Source: CAZZKG01 sp964654825
Lineage (GTDB): Bacteria > Gemmatimonadota > CAZMKB01
Assembly: GCA_964654825.1 (NCBI GenBank)
Contig: CAZZKG010000015.1
Location: 7,055 to 71,054, forward strand
Direction of reading: 5' to 3'
Length of the DNA stretch: 64,000 nt
The notes below the pieces were generated by a model. That model was not told the origin of the DNA, did not search any database, and saw only the letters and a list, made by a program, of their open reading frames with translations. Positions 32,193 to 41,543 of this stretch are shown here, piece after piece. The position numbers and the translations under genes were made by a program. Every line of letters starts with the position of its first letter. The stretch's first letter is position 1.

Positions 32193-33159
32193 TATGTCGG
32201 GGTGGGCCTGTGTCCTCCTTCTTTCCTTTTTTCTCGTAGATTCGGGTCATTCCGTTCTCGCCGACTCACCAGGGGAAGTATCCTGGGATCTCACACTGTC
32301 ATCGGACTCTCTTTTTATCGGAGACCCACTTTCTGTTACCATCGAACTCACTCACGACGCGAGTGACAGTGCGAGTTTCTCAATCACCGGTGTGAGCGCC
32401 AGCATCGAACCGTTCGAGGTCATCCGGACCGGAGAGACAAAGACCCATACTGCCGGCGGAGTCCGGGTCGATTCTCTGAGTCTCTCACTGACCAGTTACG
32501 AAACCGGAGATTTTACACTTGGCCCGATTGATGTTTTAATCGTCAGGAGCGGGATACCTGACACGGTTCGGATCGAGGGGAGACAGGTCAGGGTAAAATC
32601 ACTTCTCGGCCCCGATGCACGGGATATCAAAGAAATCAAGGAAAACCTCTACCATGCCGGGCGAAGCAGGCTGGTATGGATCATCCCTGCACTTCTCCTG
32701 GTCGCTCTGCCGGCTGTTATTATATGGTTACGGCGCCGAAAGAGACGACGGTCGACTCTGCCCCGGCATGGTCCCGAGATACCTTCGACCCCTCCGCATG
32801 TCCTGGCACTGGAAGAACTCCGGAAGATAGAGAAAATGGAGCTTCTCACGAGGGGAAAGGTGAAACAGTACTACACAATGGTGTCAGAGGTGTTGAGAAA
32901 ATACATTGCAGGCAGATACGGGATCGTGACACTCGAGAGAACCACCGCCGAGATCGTTATTGATCTGGAACATACCTCTGTTTCTGAGGCTCATCGTCTT
33001 CGGTTCTCAGAACTGCTTCAGAGCTCGGACCTCGTCAAATTTGCAAAGTGGAATCCCGACAGTGAATCGAGGGACTCCCTTGTCCCGTTGACACGGGAGA
33101 TAATCGAAGAGACAAAATCCCGAGTGTATGAAGAGGAGTTGACCCTTGCAGTTCGCTGA
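32167..33159 (+). CDS. Membrane protein with BatD/DUF4381-like features
   Basis: The protein has 330 residues. A signal sequence (residues 1-32, ending VLA) is followed by a periplasmic beta-sandwich (about 35-150, LTLSSDSLFIGDPLSVTIELTH, like a BatD N-terminal domain). A transmembrane helix is at about 166-184, followed by a very basic RRRKRRRS. A cytoplasmic helical domain includes ALEELRKIEKMELLTRGKVKQYYTMVSEVLRKYIAGRYG, resembling DUF4381. It probably links Bat proteins to the cytoplasm. The start could be ATG 32167 or 32194 (SD AAGGAGGGG upstream of the latter); the former gives a positively charged n-region. It overlaps the neighbours on both sides. Confidence 0.75.
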   Translation: MKEGKRLNSMSGWACVLLLSFFLVDSGHSVLADSPGEVSWDLTLSSDSLFIGDPLSVTIELTHDASDSASFSITGVSASIEPFEVIRTGETKTHTAGGVRVDSLSLSLTSYETGDFTLGPIDVLIVRSGIPDTVRIEGRQVRVKSLLGPDARDIKEIKENLYHAGRSRLVWIIPALLLVALPAVIIWLRRRKRRRSTLPRHGPEIPSTPPHVLALEELRKIEKMELLTRGKVKQYYTMVSEVLRKYIAGRYGIVTLERTTAEIVIDLEHTSVSEAHRLRFSELLQSSDLVKFAKWNPDSESRDSLVPLTREIIEETKSRVYEEELTLAVR

Positions 33160-34135
33160 CCCTCAGTTCTTGTTGTTGCTCTCGATAATTCCCCTGCTCC
33201 TGTACCTGCAGGTGAAAAAGGGGAAAGCAAAACAGGCCTCATTCCTCTACTCGTCGACCCGTCTCTTCGAAGGCCTTCCGGCTACGACGAGATCACGACT
33301 GGCGGTGTTACCACTTGCTCTCAAGATCCTGTCACTCATTCTCATTATATTCGCCCTTGCACGTCCACAGGGAGGGAGAGGCGAGGAGGAAGTGTTTTCT
33401 GAGGGCATCGACATCATGCTCGTTCTCGACATATCCGGAAGCATGAAGTCAGAGGATTTTCAGCCGAAGAACCGCTTACACGTTGCGAAGGAAGTTATTT
33501 CAGAATTCATCGACAACCGGCCGAATGATCGGATCGGCCTGGTCGTGTTCGCTGCCGGCAGTATAACCCAGTGCCCTCTCACGGTCGACCACGCTGCACT
33601 TAAAAAACTTCTACAGGCAACAGACATCGGAATGATCGAGGATGGGACGGCAATCGGAGTCGCTGTCGCCACGGGAGTGAACCGATTGAAGGACTCGAAG
33701 GGTAAAAGTAAAGTAATGGTTCTTCTGACCGATGGTGTGAACAACCGCGGAGAGATCGATCCTGTAACCGCTGCCGAGCTTGCTTCCAGCTTCGGCATAA
33801 AAGCGTACACGATAGGTGTCGGGATACAGGGCACGGCACCCTACCCGGTCGAGGATCCGGTCTTCGGGAAACGTTATGTCCAGGTCCAGGTTGAGATAGA
33901 CGAAGAAGTTCTCGGTAAGATCGCTTCCATAACCGGAGGAAGATACTACAGAGCGACGAATGTCGAAGCTTTGAGAAAGATCTATGAAGAAATCGACCAG
34001 ATGGAGAAAACAATCGTGAAAACCAGAAATCGGATAATCTATACCGAGATGTATCCGGTTTTCGTCGTACCGGCTTTCCTCCTGCTGTCTCTCGGCATGA
34101 TCGTTACAGGGACCATTTTCAGGAGACTGCCGTAA
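33146..34135 (+). CDS. batA: BatA, VWA-domain membrane protein
   Basis: The protein has 329 residues and a TTG start preceded by GAGGAG. Membrane helices lie at the N-terminus (residues 7-22 and about 55-75, with the basic loop between) and C-terminus (about 305-325). The VWA domain between them has an intact MIDAS: DISGSM (near residue 95), T in DGTAIG and LLTDG. BatA proteins work with MoxR and DUF58 in an inner-membrane complex of unknown function, linked to aerotolerance in Bacteroides. It overlaps the upstream gene by 14 bp and batB by one base. Confidence 0.9.
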   Translation: MQFADPQFLLLLSIIPLLLYLQVKKGKAKQASFLYSSTRLFEGLPATTRSRLAVLPLALKILSLILIIFALARPQGGRGEEEVFSEGIDIMLVLDISGSMKSEDFQPKNRLHVAKEVISEFIDNRPNDRIGLVVFAAGSITQCPLTVDHAALKKLLQATDIGMIEDGTAIGVAVATGVNRLKDSKGKSKVMVLLTDGVNNRGEIDPVTAAELASSFGIKAYTIGVGIQGTAPYPVEDPVFGKRYVQVQVEIDEEVLGKIASITGGRYYRATNVEALRKIYEEIDQMEKTIVKTRNRIIYTEMYPVFVVPAFLLLSLGMIVTGTIFRRLP

Positions 34136-35160
34136 TGGAAGGTTCGTCAATTTTCCTGTTTGCAAGACGAGAGTGGCTGCATCTCTTCTGGGTGATCCTT
34201 ATCGTTCTCCTGAGTCTGATCTATTACGCACGCTGGAGGAAGAAAGCATTTGTTATCTTCGGAAGTGAAAAAAACGTGTCATTACTCGTCGCCTCATTGC
34301 ACCAAAAACTCCGATCCATCAGGAATCTTCTCTTCCTGATAGGGCTTTGCTTTCTTGTGATCGCTGCATCCGGCCCCATGTGGGGGAAGAAAGCGGTCAT
34401 CGTCAAATCCCGCGGGAAGGATGTCATGTTCATTGTCGACATTTCGACGAGTATGCTCGCTGAAGATATAAAACCCAACCGCCTTGCTCGTGCGAAACTC
34501 GAACTGTCTCAGCTCCTGGTCGGCCTCTCCGGAAATCGGATAGGACTCATCATTTTCTCCGGCGACAGTTTTGTTCTCTGTCCGCTCACGCTTGACACCG
34601 GTGCTTGTGAGCTTCTCATAGACTGCATCCAGGCCGGCAACATGCCGCGACCCGGTACGAGTCTCTCCGGCGCCATTCAGCAGGCTGTGAAAAGCTTCGA
34701 AGCCGGAGAAAATGAGTACAAGGCCGTCGTCCTTATCAGTGACGGAGAAGATCTCGAAGGTGAGATCGATGGAGCAGTATCGGAAGCGAAGGAGAACGGT
34801 CTACGTGTCTTCACCCTCGGTGTCGGCACGACAGAAGGTGCTCCGATACCCATCAGAGGAGAGGATGGCTCACTCAAGGGTTACAAGAAGGACAGAACAG
34901 AGGAGACGGTGATCACCCGTCTCAATGAAGCTCTCATGAAAGACATTGCAGATGATACCGGCGGCGAGTATTACCGACTCGGAAATGGCGGCACCCGAAC
35001 GGATGATCTCGTCGAGTCGATAGTGAAGATGGATGAAAAGGTACTGGCTGAGGAGGAGGTACAGAGCTATAAAGAGAGATTTCAATATCCCCTGCTTCTG
35101 GCTTTTCTCTTTTTCGTGGCGGAAGCTTTCCTGGGAGAGAGGAGGCGAGTGAATCAATGA
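34135..35160 (+). CDS. batB: BatB, VWA-domain membrane protein
   Basis: The protein has 341 residues. Two N-terminal helices (about 14-31 and 60-79) precede a VWA domain with MIDAS DISTSM, T in GTSLSG and LISDGEDLEGE; a helix lies near the C-terminus (about 313-330). It is a paralogue of batA with the same layout and is probably its partner. The ATG at 34135 overlaps the batA TAA, and the batC ATG overlaps its own stop by 4 bp. Confidence 0.9.
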   Translation: MEGSSIFLFARREWLHLFWVILIVLLSLIYYARWRKKAFVIFGSEKNVSLLVASLHQKLRSIRNLLFLIGLCFLVIAASGPMWGKKAVIVKSRGKDVMFIVDISTSMLAEDIKPNRLARAKLELSQLLVGLSGNRIGLIIFSGDSFVLCPLTLDTGACELLIDCIQAGNMPRPGTSLSGAIQQAVKSFEAGENEYKAVVLISDGEDLEGEIDGAVSEAKENGLRVFTLGVGTTEGAPIPIRGEDGSLKGYKKDRTEETVITRLNEALMKDIADDTGGEYYRLGNGGTRTDDLVESIVKMDEKVLAEEEVQSYKERFQYPLLLAFLFFVAEAFLGERRRVNQ

Positions 35161-35993
35161 AAGTGACCCGAAGTCACCATCCGATCTCTCTGCTGATTCT
35201 GTATCTCGCGGTGATTATCAGTATCGCCTGGAGCTGGAAGGACCTGCTCAACACACGTTCTGAGCGCGCTATGAAGCTCTATGAAGAGGGTAATTACGAA
35301 GATGCGCTCTCAGTTTACAGCGAAGAGGCTGTGGAGAATCCGGATTCTCCCAAAGTCCTGTACAACCTCGGGAACATGTTGTATCGTAATGACAGGTTCG
35401 AAGACGCACTGCCTCCGTACTCACATGCTCAGGATGAAACTGATATCAAGCAGGCTGCCGTGTTCAATACCGGCAACGCGCTTTACCGGGCGGGGTCGAG
35501 TTCCGGTGATGGAGAGAAGCTGAAGCAATCGCTCGAAGCGTATAAAGAAGCCATACGCCTAGATCCCGGTGATCTCGATGCAAAGTACAACTACGAATTC
35601 GTTAAAAAACTCCTTTCCGAACAACAGCAGCAGCAGAACAAGTCCTCCGATTCCGATTCCCTCTCAGAGAAACAGGACCAGCAAAAAAATCAGCCTGAAG
35701 ATCAGCAGGAGGACAAGTCTGGAGAGGAGAAAAGTGGGGATGAGGATCAGAAAAAACAAAAACAGGGTGACACTGCAGATAAAAAGCAGTCGCCGGAGAA
35801 CGAGAAGGGACAACCGCCTGAGACCGAGAAGGAGTCGTCGGACGCCCGGATGGATCAGCAGTCTCAACCTCGAATGAATCAGGATGACGCCAGGAGAATG
35901 CTTGAAGCGCTGGAGAACAAGGAAAAGGATCAGCTCGCCCAACGCTTCAAGGCCATGGGGAAAGGAAAGATCGATGTGGAAAAAGACTGGTAA
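35157..35993 (+). CDS. batC: BatC, TPR protein with long charged low-complexity tail
   Basis: The protein has 278 residues. An N-terminal helix (residues 9-25) is followed by two to three TPR units (RAMKLYEEGNYEDALSVYSEEAV; SPKVLYNLGNMLYRNDRFEDAL; the last ends LDPGDLDAKYNYEFVKKLL). From about residue 160 the chain is Gln/Glu/Lys/Ser-rich and disordered, ending in a short helix MLEALENKEKDQLAQRFKAMGKGK, the usual BatC C-terminal signature. It overlaps batB by 4 bp and batD by 20 bp. Confidence 0.85.
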   Translation: MKVTRSHHPISLLILYLAVIISIAWSWKDLLNTRSERAMKLYEEGNYEDALSVYSEEAVENPDSPKVLYNLGNMLYRNDRFEDALPPYSHAQDETDIKQAAVFNTGNALYRAGSSSGDGEKLKQSLEAYKEAIRLDPGDLDAKYNYEFVKKLLSEQQQQQNKSSDSDSLSEKQDQQKNQPEDQQEDKSGEEKSGDEDQKKQKQGDTADKKQSPENEKGQPPETEKESSDARMDQQSQPRMNQDDARRMLEALENKEKDQLAQRFKAMGKGKIDVEKDW

Positions 35994-37797
35994 CCCCTGG
36001 CCGGGCATTATTCTTTGTGTGCTTCTGTTCCGGATCGCAGCTGCCGCACCTCCGGATGATGAGGACCTCACGATCAACGCTCATGTCGACAGGACCTCGA
36101 TTACGGCCGGTGAGAGTCTCACCCTCACCATCACTCTGAAGACAGGACTCTCCCGTTCACTCCCGGAGCCCGTTTTTCGTTCGATGGAAGATTTTGAAAT
36201 CTCTGGATCGAGTACTCAGAGTTCCAGTTCGATCTCGATCGTAAATGGGGATTATAATTCAGAGAAGACTATCAGCTACCTCTACACACTCGTCCCGAGG
36301 AAAACCGGCGACCTCATAATCCCTGAAGCAGTCGTGTCGTATCGTGACAGGGAGTACACAACGGAACCTATCACCGTGAGAGTCCAGAAAGGAAGGACCC
36401 CGAAAAAGGCACCTGACAGAGCTCCTTCAACCGCCACGCGCGAGGGCTCCCCGGAGATCTACATCGCCGCGGTTACGAACAAGGACACGGTATATGCCGA
36501 AGAAGCCGTTATTCTCGAGTACTTCCTCTACACCCGTTTGAATATCAGTGATATTACCATGATCGATATTCCCGAATCGGGAGGATTCTGGTGGGAAGAA
36601 GATACTGACTTCGGACAGAGCGTGGGGAGAAACCAGGTCGTTCAGGGTAACATCTACAAAGTTTATCCCATCAAGAGGTTCGTGGCCTACCCGCTTTCAC
36701 CCGGGGAGAAACGTATCGAACCTCTCGAACTCGGGTGCCGTGTGAGAGTCCGGTCACGGGATATATTCGACTCATTCAGTATCTTTGGAAGGGAAAAATC
36801 CATTACCATTCTCAGCAACGAAATCACTCTTAGCGTACTTCCCCTGCCCGAGCAGGGGAAGCCGCCGGGTTTTAAGGGGGCGGTTGGAAATTTCACGGTG
36901 AAAACGACGACCGATCGCAACGAAGTGTTGCAGAACGAACCTGTCACCATTACGATGACCATCGAAGGGAAGGGGAATTTCAAAACTATGGGGGAGCCGG
37001 AGCTGCAGCTCCCTGATGGTGTTTCCGTCTATCCCCCCGATGAAAGTCTGAAGGTCCGTTTTTCAGGCGACAATCTCAGCGGGAAAAAAGTGTACGAGTA
37101 CATTATCATACCAAGAGAGGAGGGTGACTACAAAATAGAAGGCGCGGACTTTTCGTATTTTGATCCCTCACGCCACAGCTATGTCCACAAAACGACTTCA
37201 CCGATCAACTTCACCGTCCGCGCGGGAGAGCCAGTCGTTTCCGGACCTACTGGATTCAAGACGCCGGCCATGGTGCTCGGTGATGATATCAATTACATCA
37301 AGGACATACCGGGTGATATCGGTCGATCTTCCCCGGTATCGTTCAGCAGAAAAATTTTTCTCTATTCCAATATGGTATCGCTGCTCTTCTTCGTGGGATT
37401 TTTCGTATCCAGAAAGAGGGCAGAGAAACTTCACGGGAACCGAACCCTTCGGAGACACCGCTATGCAGGGAAAGATCTGAAAAAAACTCTTAAACAAGCC
37501 AGGGAGAGTCTTCCTGACGGCGATCACACCATCTTTACACAGAAGTGCGAAAAAGCGATCATAGAATTCGTCGGAAACAGACTCGACCAGGAAACCACAG
37601 GCATGACGATCAGGGAGTTCATGTCCCTGTTGAAGGACGAAGATACAGACGAAGCCACTATCGCACTCTTCGAGGAGTGGCACGATGCCTGTCAGCAGGC
37701 GCGCTTCAGCCCCGGGAGGATGGATCTGGCGGCAAGAAGTGATTTGCTCGAGAAGACCAAGCAGCTGGCACGCAGTCTGGGGGACGTGTTACCATGA
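35974..37797 (+). CDS. batD: BatD, beta-sandwich oxygen-tolerance family protein
   Basis: The protein has 607 residues. The signal peptide MWKKTGNPWPGIILCVLLFRIAAAA is followed by several immunoglobulin-like beta modules: NAHVDRTSITAGESLTLTITL at about 30-50, then a YIAAVTNKDTVYAEEAVILEYFLY block, and KTTTDRNEVLQNEPVTITMTI near 310. A transmembrane helix lies at about 460-480. The cytoplasmic part is helical. This is the BatD layout. The ATG at 35974 has AAAGGAAAG upstream; an earlier start at 35884 would overlap batC further and lacks a signal peptide. It overlaps batE by 4 bp. Confidence 0.85.
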   Translation: MWKKTGNPWPGIILCVLLFRIAAAAPPDDEDLTINAHVDRTSITAGESLTLTITLKTGLSRSLPEPVFRSMEDFEISGSSTQSSSSISIVNGDYNSEKTISYLYTLVPRKTGDLIIPEAVVSYRDREYTTEPITVRVQKGRTPKKAPDRAPSTATREGSPEIYIAAVTNKDTVYAEEAVILEYFLYTRLNISDITMIDIPESGGFWWEEDTDFGQSVGRNQVVQGNIYKVYPIKRFVAYPLSPGEKRIEPLELGCRVRVRSRDIFDSFSIFGREKSITILSNEITLSVLPLPEQGKPPGFKGAVGNFTVKTTTDRNEVLQNEPVTITMTIEGKGNFKTMGEPELQLPDGVSVYPPDESLKVRFSGDNLSGKKVYEYIIIPREEGDYKIEGADFSYFDPSRHSYVHKTTSPINFTVRAGEPVVSGPTGFKTPAMVLGDDINYIKDIPGDIGRSSPVSFSRKIFLYSNMVSLLFFVGFFVSRKRAEKLHGNRTLRRHRYAGKDLKKTLKQARESLPDGDHTIFTQKCEKAIIEFVGNRLDQETTGMTIREFMSLLKDEDTDEATIALFEEWHDACQQARFSPGRMDLAARSDLLEKTKQLARSLGDVLP

Positions 37798-38561
37798 TAA
37801 AAATCACCCTTCTGATTGCCGTATCCCTTCTCCTGTTCTCACGAGCGGATGCCTTGCCGGAGGACGGGCTCACCGATCGCGGCACCAGGTTCAGAGAGGC
37901 CAATGAGCGCTACGCCGGCGGTGATTACTGCGGGGCTTCAAATATCTACGCCGAGCTGATCGAGGAAGGTGTGGTACACAGTTCACTCTACTACAACATG
38001 GGAAACGCATGCTTCAGATGTGGAGAGCTCGGGCGTGCAATCGTGTACTACGAGAAAGCCAGGAAAATCAGCCCGAGGGACAGGGACATCAATCACAATC
38101 TCGATTTTGCCCGGAGCAGGGTGACCGAGCAGGAAGCTAACGGGAGTTTTCTGGGAATCATCCTGTCGAAGATACTCTACCTCTTCTCACTCGAAGAAAT
38201 CTTTGCACTCGAGCAGATAACTGCGGTACTCCTGGCCCTGTTCGGTATACTGTACATCAACACCCGCAGAGGATCCCGCAGGAGACCTCTGCGGATCTGT
38301 CTACTCTGTACCGGAATTCTTCTGTGCTGTAGCCTCCTGCTGATTGCTTCGAAGACGATGGATGAACGAAATACCAAAGCGATCGTACTCATCGAGCGGG
38401 TAGACGCCCTGAGTGGTCCAGGCGTGGACAACGTCAAGGTTCTCTCCATCCCGGAGGGTATGAAGGTGTGGGTGGATGAAGACAGAGGTGACTGGTACCT
38501 CATCCATCTCAGTACCGGTCGGGGGGGCTGGGTGAAGAAAGAAACCATCGGTCTCATCTGA
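37794..38561 (+). CDS. batE: BatE, TPR and SH3-like membrane protein
   Basis: The protein has 255 residues. Signal peptide (residues 1-20); two TPR-like repeats (RFREANERYAGGDYCGASNIYAELIEEG and SSLYYNMGNACFRCGELGRAIVYYEKARKISPRDRDI); two transmembrane helices (about 138-155 and 165-185); and a C-terminal SH3-like domain (ALSGPGVDNVKVLSIPEGMKVWV, then GDWYLIHLSTGRGGWVKKETI). This is the canonical BatE arrangement. It is the last gene of the operon. No clear intrinsic terminator is seen in the following 240 bp; a 6-bp hairpin ACCGTT/AACGGT near 38634-38651 lacks a T run. Confidence 0.85.
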   Translation: MIKITLLIAVSLLLFSRADALPEDGLTDRGTRFREANERYAGGDYCGASNIYAELIEEGVVHSSLYYNMGNACFRCGELGRAIVYYEKARKISPRDRDINHNLDFARSRVTEQEANGSFLGIILSKILYLFSLEEIFALEQITAVLLALFGILYINTRRGSRRRPLRICLLCTGILLCCSLLLIASKTMDERNTKAIVLIERVDALSGPGVDNVKVLSIPEGMKVWVDEDRGDWYLIHLSTGRGGWVKKETIGLI

Positions 38562-38700
38562 TCTCAGGACGGATCCCACGCATCCCTTCCCGTTCTCTTC
38601 CGTTCGTTGCGATACGAATCCAGACAGCTACAAACCGTTCGTGGAAACGGTATGATCTTGAGAGGGGATTTGTCCGCTCGTCGGTTCTTTTTGTGAAGGA

Positions 38701-38729
38701 TTGAAGAATCGCGAGGTTCTTTGTATATT
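38701..38729 (+). promoter_or_regulatory. Promoter of the TIM-barrel gene
   Basis: TTGAAG (38701-38706) and TATATT (38724-38729) with a 17-bp spacer, 77 bp before the GTG start. The 244-bp gap 38562-38805 otherwise holds only a short hairpin. Confidence 0.65.
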
Positions 38730-38805
38730 AATATGCCATCTTGATTCTGACGCGCACAGCCGCATCCGCTTGTATCACAGGGTATGAAACTCAGGGGAGT
38801 AGAAA

Positions 38806-39717
38806 GTGATCGCAATATCATCAGCCTGGAGATCGAGAAAAGCCATCAGCGGCAAAGGCCTCATCGCTGAATTAAAAAAACTTCCAACGGATTCTGTCGA
38901 ACTCGAATTCAGGATCCCGTCCCTTCTGTACGAGGAGATGAAGCCATTCCTCAACAATGAGGACATATCCGTCGTGAGCCTCCACAATTATTTTCCTGTG
39001 CCGGACGTGCTCATGCCGAGTGAAGGCAGCGGCGACGCATTCCTCCTCTCCTCGAATGACGAAGAGGAGAGAAAACTCGCCATCAGGTATTCGAAGAAGA
39101 CTCTGCAGACCGCACACAGCCTTGGAGTGGAGAATGTGATATTTCATCTCGGGCTGGTACCGATGGATCAGCCGAAGAGAATCATAATGAGATCCCTCGT
39201 CGACGAAGTCCTGGGGAATTTTACCAACCAGGATTATCCCTCGCAGGTGAAGAGAGAGAGAGAATCGAGGAAAGGTCCCTACTTCGACAACTGCCTGAAA
39301 TCTCTGGACGAACTCATCGAGGAAGCGGCAAAATTAAGGGTCAACATCTGTCTTGAGAACCGCTACTACCCCACCGAGATGCCGAACCTGGAAGAATTGA
39401 CGATTCTTTTCGAGCGGTACAATGGTGCCCCGCTCAGGTACTGGCATGATCTGGGACATGGAGTGATCCATGAACGGCTGGGATTCGACCGGAATCTGGA
39501 TCTCATCCAGAAGAATTTTCATCGGATGGCCGGTATTCACCTCCATGACGTGAAAGGGTTCCGAGATCACCTTGCACCGAGCATGGGGGAGATCGATTTT
39601 CGAGAGCTGAAGAACCATTTACCCGAGAATATCGTACAGGTCATGGAGATCCACGAGCAGGCAACCGCTGCCGAAATTATCGATGCTTTCCAGCTGCTGA
39701 GGGACTGTGGTTTCTGA
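38806..39717 (+). CDS. Sugar phosphate isomerase/epimerase-family TIM-barrel protein
   Basis: The protein has 303 residues. The GTG start follows GGGGAG by 6 bp. Barrel landmarks: VSLHNYFPVP, NVIFHLGLVPMD, VNICLENRYYP, RYWHDLGHGVIH and AGIHLHDVKGFRDH, with Glu/His/Asp metal ligands in the order of the xylose isomerase-like/AP-endonuclease 2 superfamily, and a terminal VMEIHEQ. Substrates in the superfamily vary widely (sugars, keto acids, DNA), so no reaction is assigned. It has its own promoter and precedes mutL by 92 bp, in which AGTCCG/CGGACT (39755-39769) forms a small hairpin. Confidence 0.82.
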   Translation: MIAISSAWRSRKAISGKGLIAELKKLPTDSVELEFRIPSLLYEEMKPFLNNEDISVVSLHNYFPVPDVLMPSEGSGDAFLLSSNDEEERKLAIRYSKKTLQTAHSLGVENVIFHLGLVPMDQPKRIIMRSLVDEVLGNFTNQDYPSQVKRERESRKGPYFDNCLKSLDELIEEAAKLRVNICLENRYYPTEMPNLEELTILFERYNGAPLRYWHDLGHGVIHERLGFDRNLDLIQKNFHRMAGIHLHDVKGFRDHLAPSMGEIDFRELKNHLPENIVQVMEIHEQATAAEIIDAFQLLRDCGF

Positions 39718-39809
39718 TGCATTACGATGAAGTGATCGGGCCGAAGCAAATGGCAGTCCGAGCCGGACTCCACCGGAGATTCGCAAACACGGACTGGTGA
39801 GGAATCGTT

Positions 39810-41543
39810 ATGAATATACGCGTTCTCGACAATGAGACGATATCTAAAATAGCAGCCGGGGAAGTTATCGAGAGACCCGCATCCATCGTCAAGGAACTTG
39901 TCGAAAATTCTCTCGATGCCGGGGCGCTCAGAATAGCCGTTGATATCGAAGGCGGAGGCATGACCGCTATCCGCGTGAGTGACAACGGATGCGGCATCCT
40001 GGGGACCGACATGAAATTGGCTCTCGAGAGACATGCCACGAGTAAAATATCGAGCAGTGATGACCTCTGGGATCTGAAAACTTACGGCTTCAGAGGGGAG
40101 GCGTTGTATTCGGTCGCCGCTGTCTCGAGGTTCGAGATGATCTCCAGACCTTCCGCAGAGAAGATCGGTTTCCGGATTCTCACGGAAGGTTTGAAACGGA
40201 TCGTATCCGAAGAGGAGATGAGGCAGGAGGGGACGACAGTCTGCGTGACGAACCTCTTCTTCAACTCCCCGGCCAGGCGGAAGTTCCTGAAGTCGGCCGC
40301 TACCGAGTTCAGGCACATCGTGAAGACTATAATCTCATACGCTCTCGCACGGCTCGATGTCGACTTCACTCTCAGGAGAGATGGGAAGGTACACATCAGC
40401 GTTTCTCCCGCACAATCACTCACCGAGAGGGTCGCGGCTCTGTACTCGGAACAGTACAGAGATAAACTCATGGAGGTATTTTCCGCCGGGGAAGATATGA
40501 CGCTCGGCGGTTTTATAATCGATCCCAACAGAGCGAGGAGACGGGGTGCCGAACAGTGGCTGTTCGTCAACGGTCGGCCTTTTGCCAGCAGGCCGATGGT
40601 AGCTGCGGTGCATGAAGGATACCGATCGACACTGTCACCCGGCACTTCACCTGATTTTATTCTCTTTCTGAACATGCCTCCTCACGATGTCGATGTGAAT
40701 GTTCATCCGACAAAGAAAGAAGTAAAGTTCAGGAATCAGGGAAAGATCTTCGACCTAGTCTCCGGTTCCATCCGAAAAACTCTTGGAGCTGCTGAACCGG
40801 TAAACGCTCAGCTCACAGACCTGCACCGTCTCTCGTCACGGAAATACATCCTCCAGAGCAGGGAAGGTTCCGAGGGGCTGCGGATAGAAGATTCCCAGAC
40901 CAAGCAGATGGCACTGTTCATGAGTGCACAACTCTCTCCGACGGACGACCTGATCCCCGATGAAGAATCGGGGACAGAAAAACCCGTGTTCATTCAGTTG
41001 CATCAGACATACATCGTTGCCACGACCGATTCGGGCATCGTCGTCATCGACCAGCACTCGGCTCACGAACGGATAATCTACGAAGAGCTCATGGGCGTTT
41101 TCACGAAGGGCAACGTCGATGCGCAGAGACTCCTGTTTCCGATCACCATTCAGATGTCTCACCAGGAAGAGATCATTCTCGAAGAATACCGCTCTCTTCT
41201 AACCAGGTTCGGATTTGATCTGGAGCAATTCGGTGAACGCACGTACCTGCTGCAGTCTGTGCCTGCGATAAGTCCTGGATTCGATGTCGAAGTCGCTCTG
41301 CATGCCATTCTCGGCGACCTGTCCGACAAGGGGATGCATGAGATGAACCAGTACGAAAAACTTGCAAAGGTGATTGCCTGCCGTACTGCGATCAAGGCAG
41401 GTATGCCCCTCAATGAAAGTTTTATGTCAGAGCTTCTGGACGGTCTCTTCGCGACCTCACTGCCGTATTCGGATATCCATGGAAGACCCACCATCGTCCA
41501 GATCGATCTCAATGAATTGAACAGGAGGTTCGGAAGGATTTGA
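39810..41543 (+). CDS. mutL: DNA mismatch repair protein MutL
   Basis: The protein has 577 residues. GHKL ATPase motifs: KIAAGEVIERPASIVKELVENSLDAG, DNGCGI, HATSKI and GFRGEAL. The C-terminal domain carries DQHSAHERIIYEE, matching the endonuclease motif DQHA-x2-E-x4-E with Ser for Ala, and ACRTAIKAG. The zinc motif usually written CPHGRP reads DIHGRP here, so one expected Cys ligand is absent. Nicking activity is therefore plausible but uncertain. MutS is not in the window. The stop overlaps the miaA TTG start. Confidence 0.95.
   Translation: MNIRVLDNETISKIAAGEVIERPASIVKELVENSLDAGALRIAVDIEGGGMTAIRVSDNGCGILGTDMKLALERHATSKISSSDDLWDLKTYGFRGEALYSVAAVSRFEMISRPSAEKIGFRILTEGLKRIVSEEEMRQEGTTVCVTNLFFNSPARRKFLKSAATEFRHIVKTIISYALARLDVDFTLRRDGKVHISVSPAQSLTERVAALYSEQYRDKLMEVFSAGEDMTLGGFIIDPNRARRRGAEQWLFVNGRPFASRPMVAAVHEGYRSTLSPGTSPDFILFLNMPPHDVDVNVHPTKKEVKFRNQGKIFDLVSGSIRKTLGAAEPVNAQLTDLHRLSSRKYILQSREGSEGLRIEDSQTKQMALFMSAQLSPTDDLIPDEESGTEKPVFIQLHQTYIVATTDSGIVVIDQHSAHERIIYEELMGVFTKGNVDAQRLLFPITIQMSHQEEIILEEYRSLLTRFGFDLEQFGERTYLLQSVPAISPGFDVEVALHAILGDLSDKGMHEMNQYEKLAKVIACRTAIKAGMPLNESFMSELLDGLFATSLPYSDIHGRPTIVQIDLNELNRRFGRI

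Noticed and set aside
39755..39769. Terminator between the TIM-barrel gene and mutL (AGTCCG/CGGACT hairpin)
   Set aside because: The stem is only 6 bp with a 3-nt loop and no T run follows.
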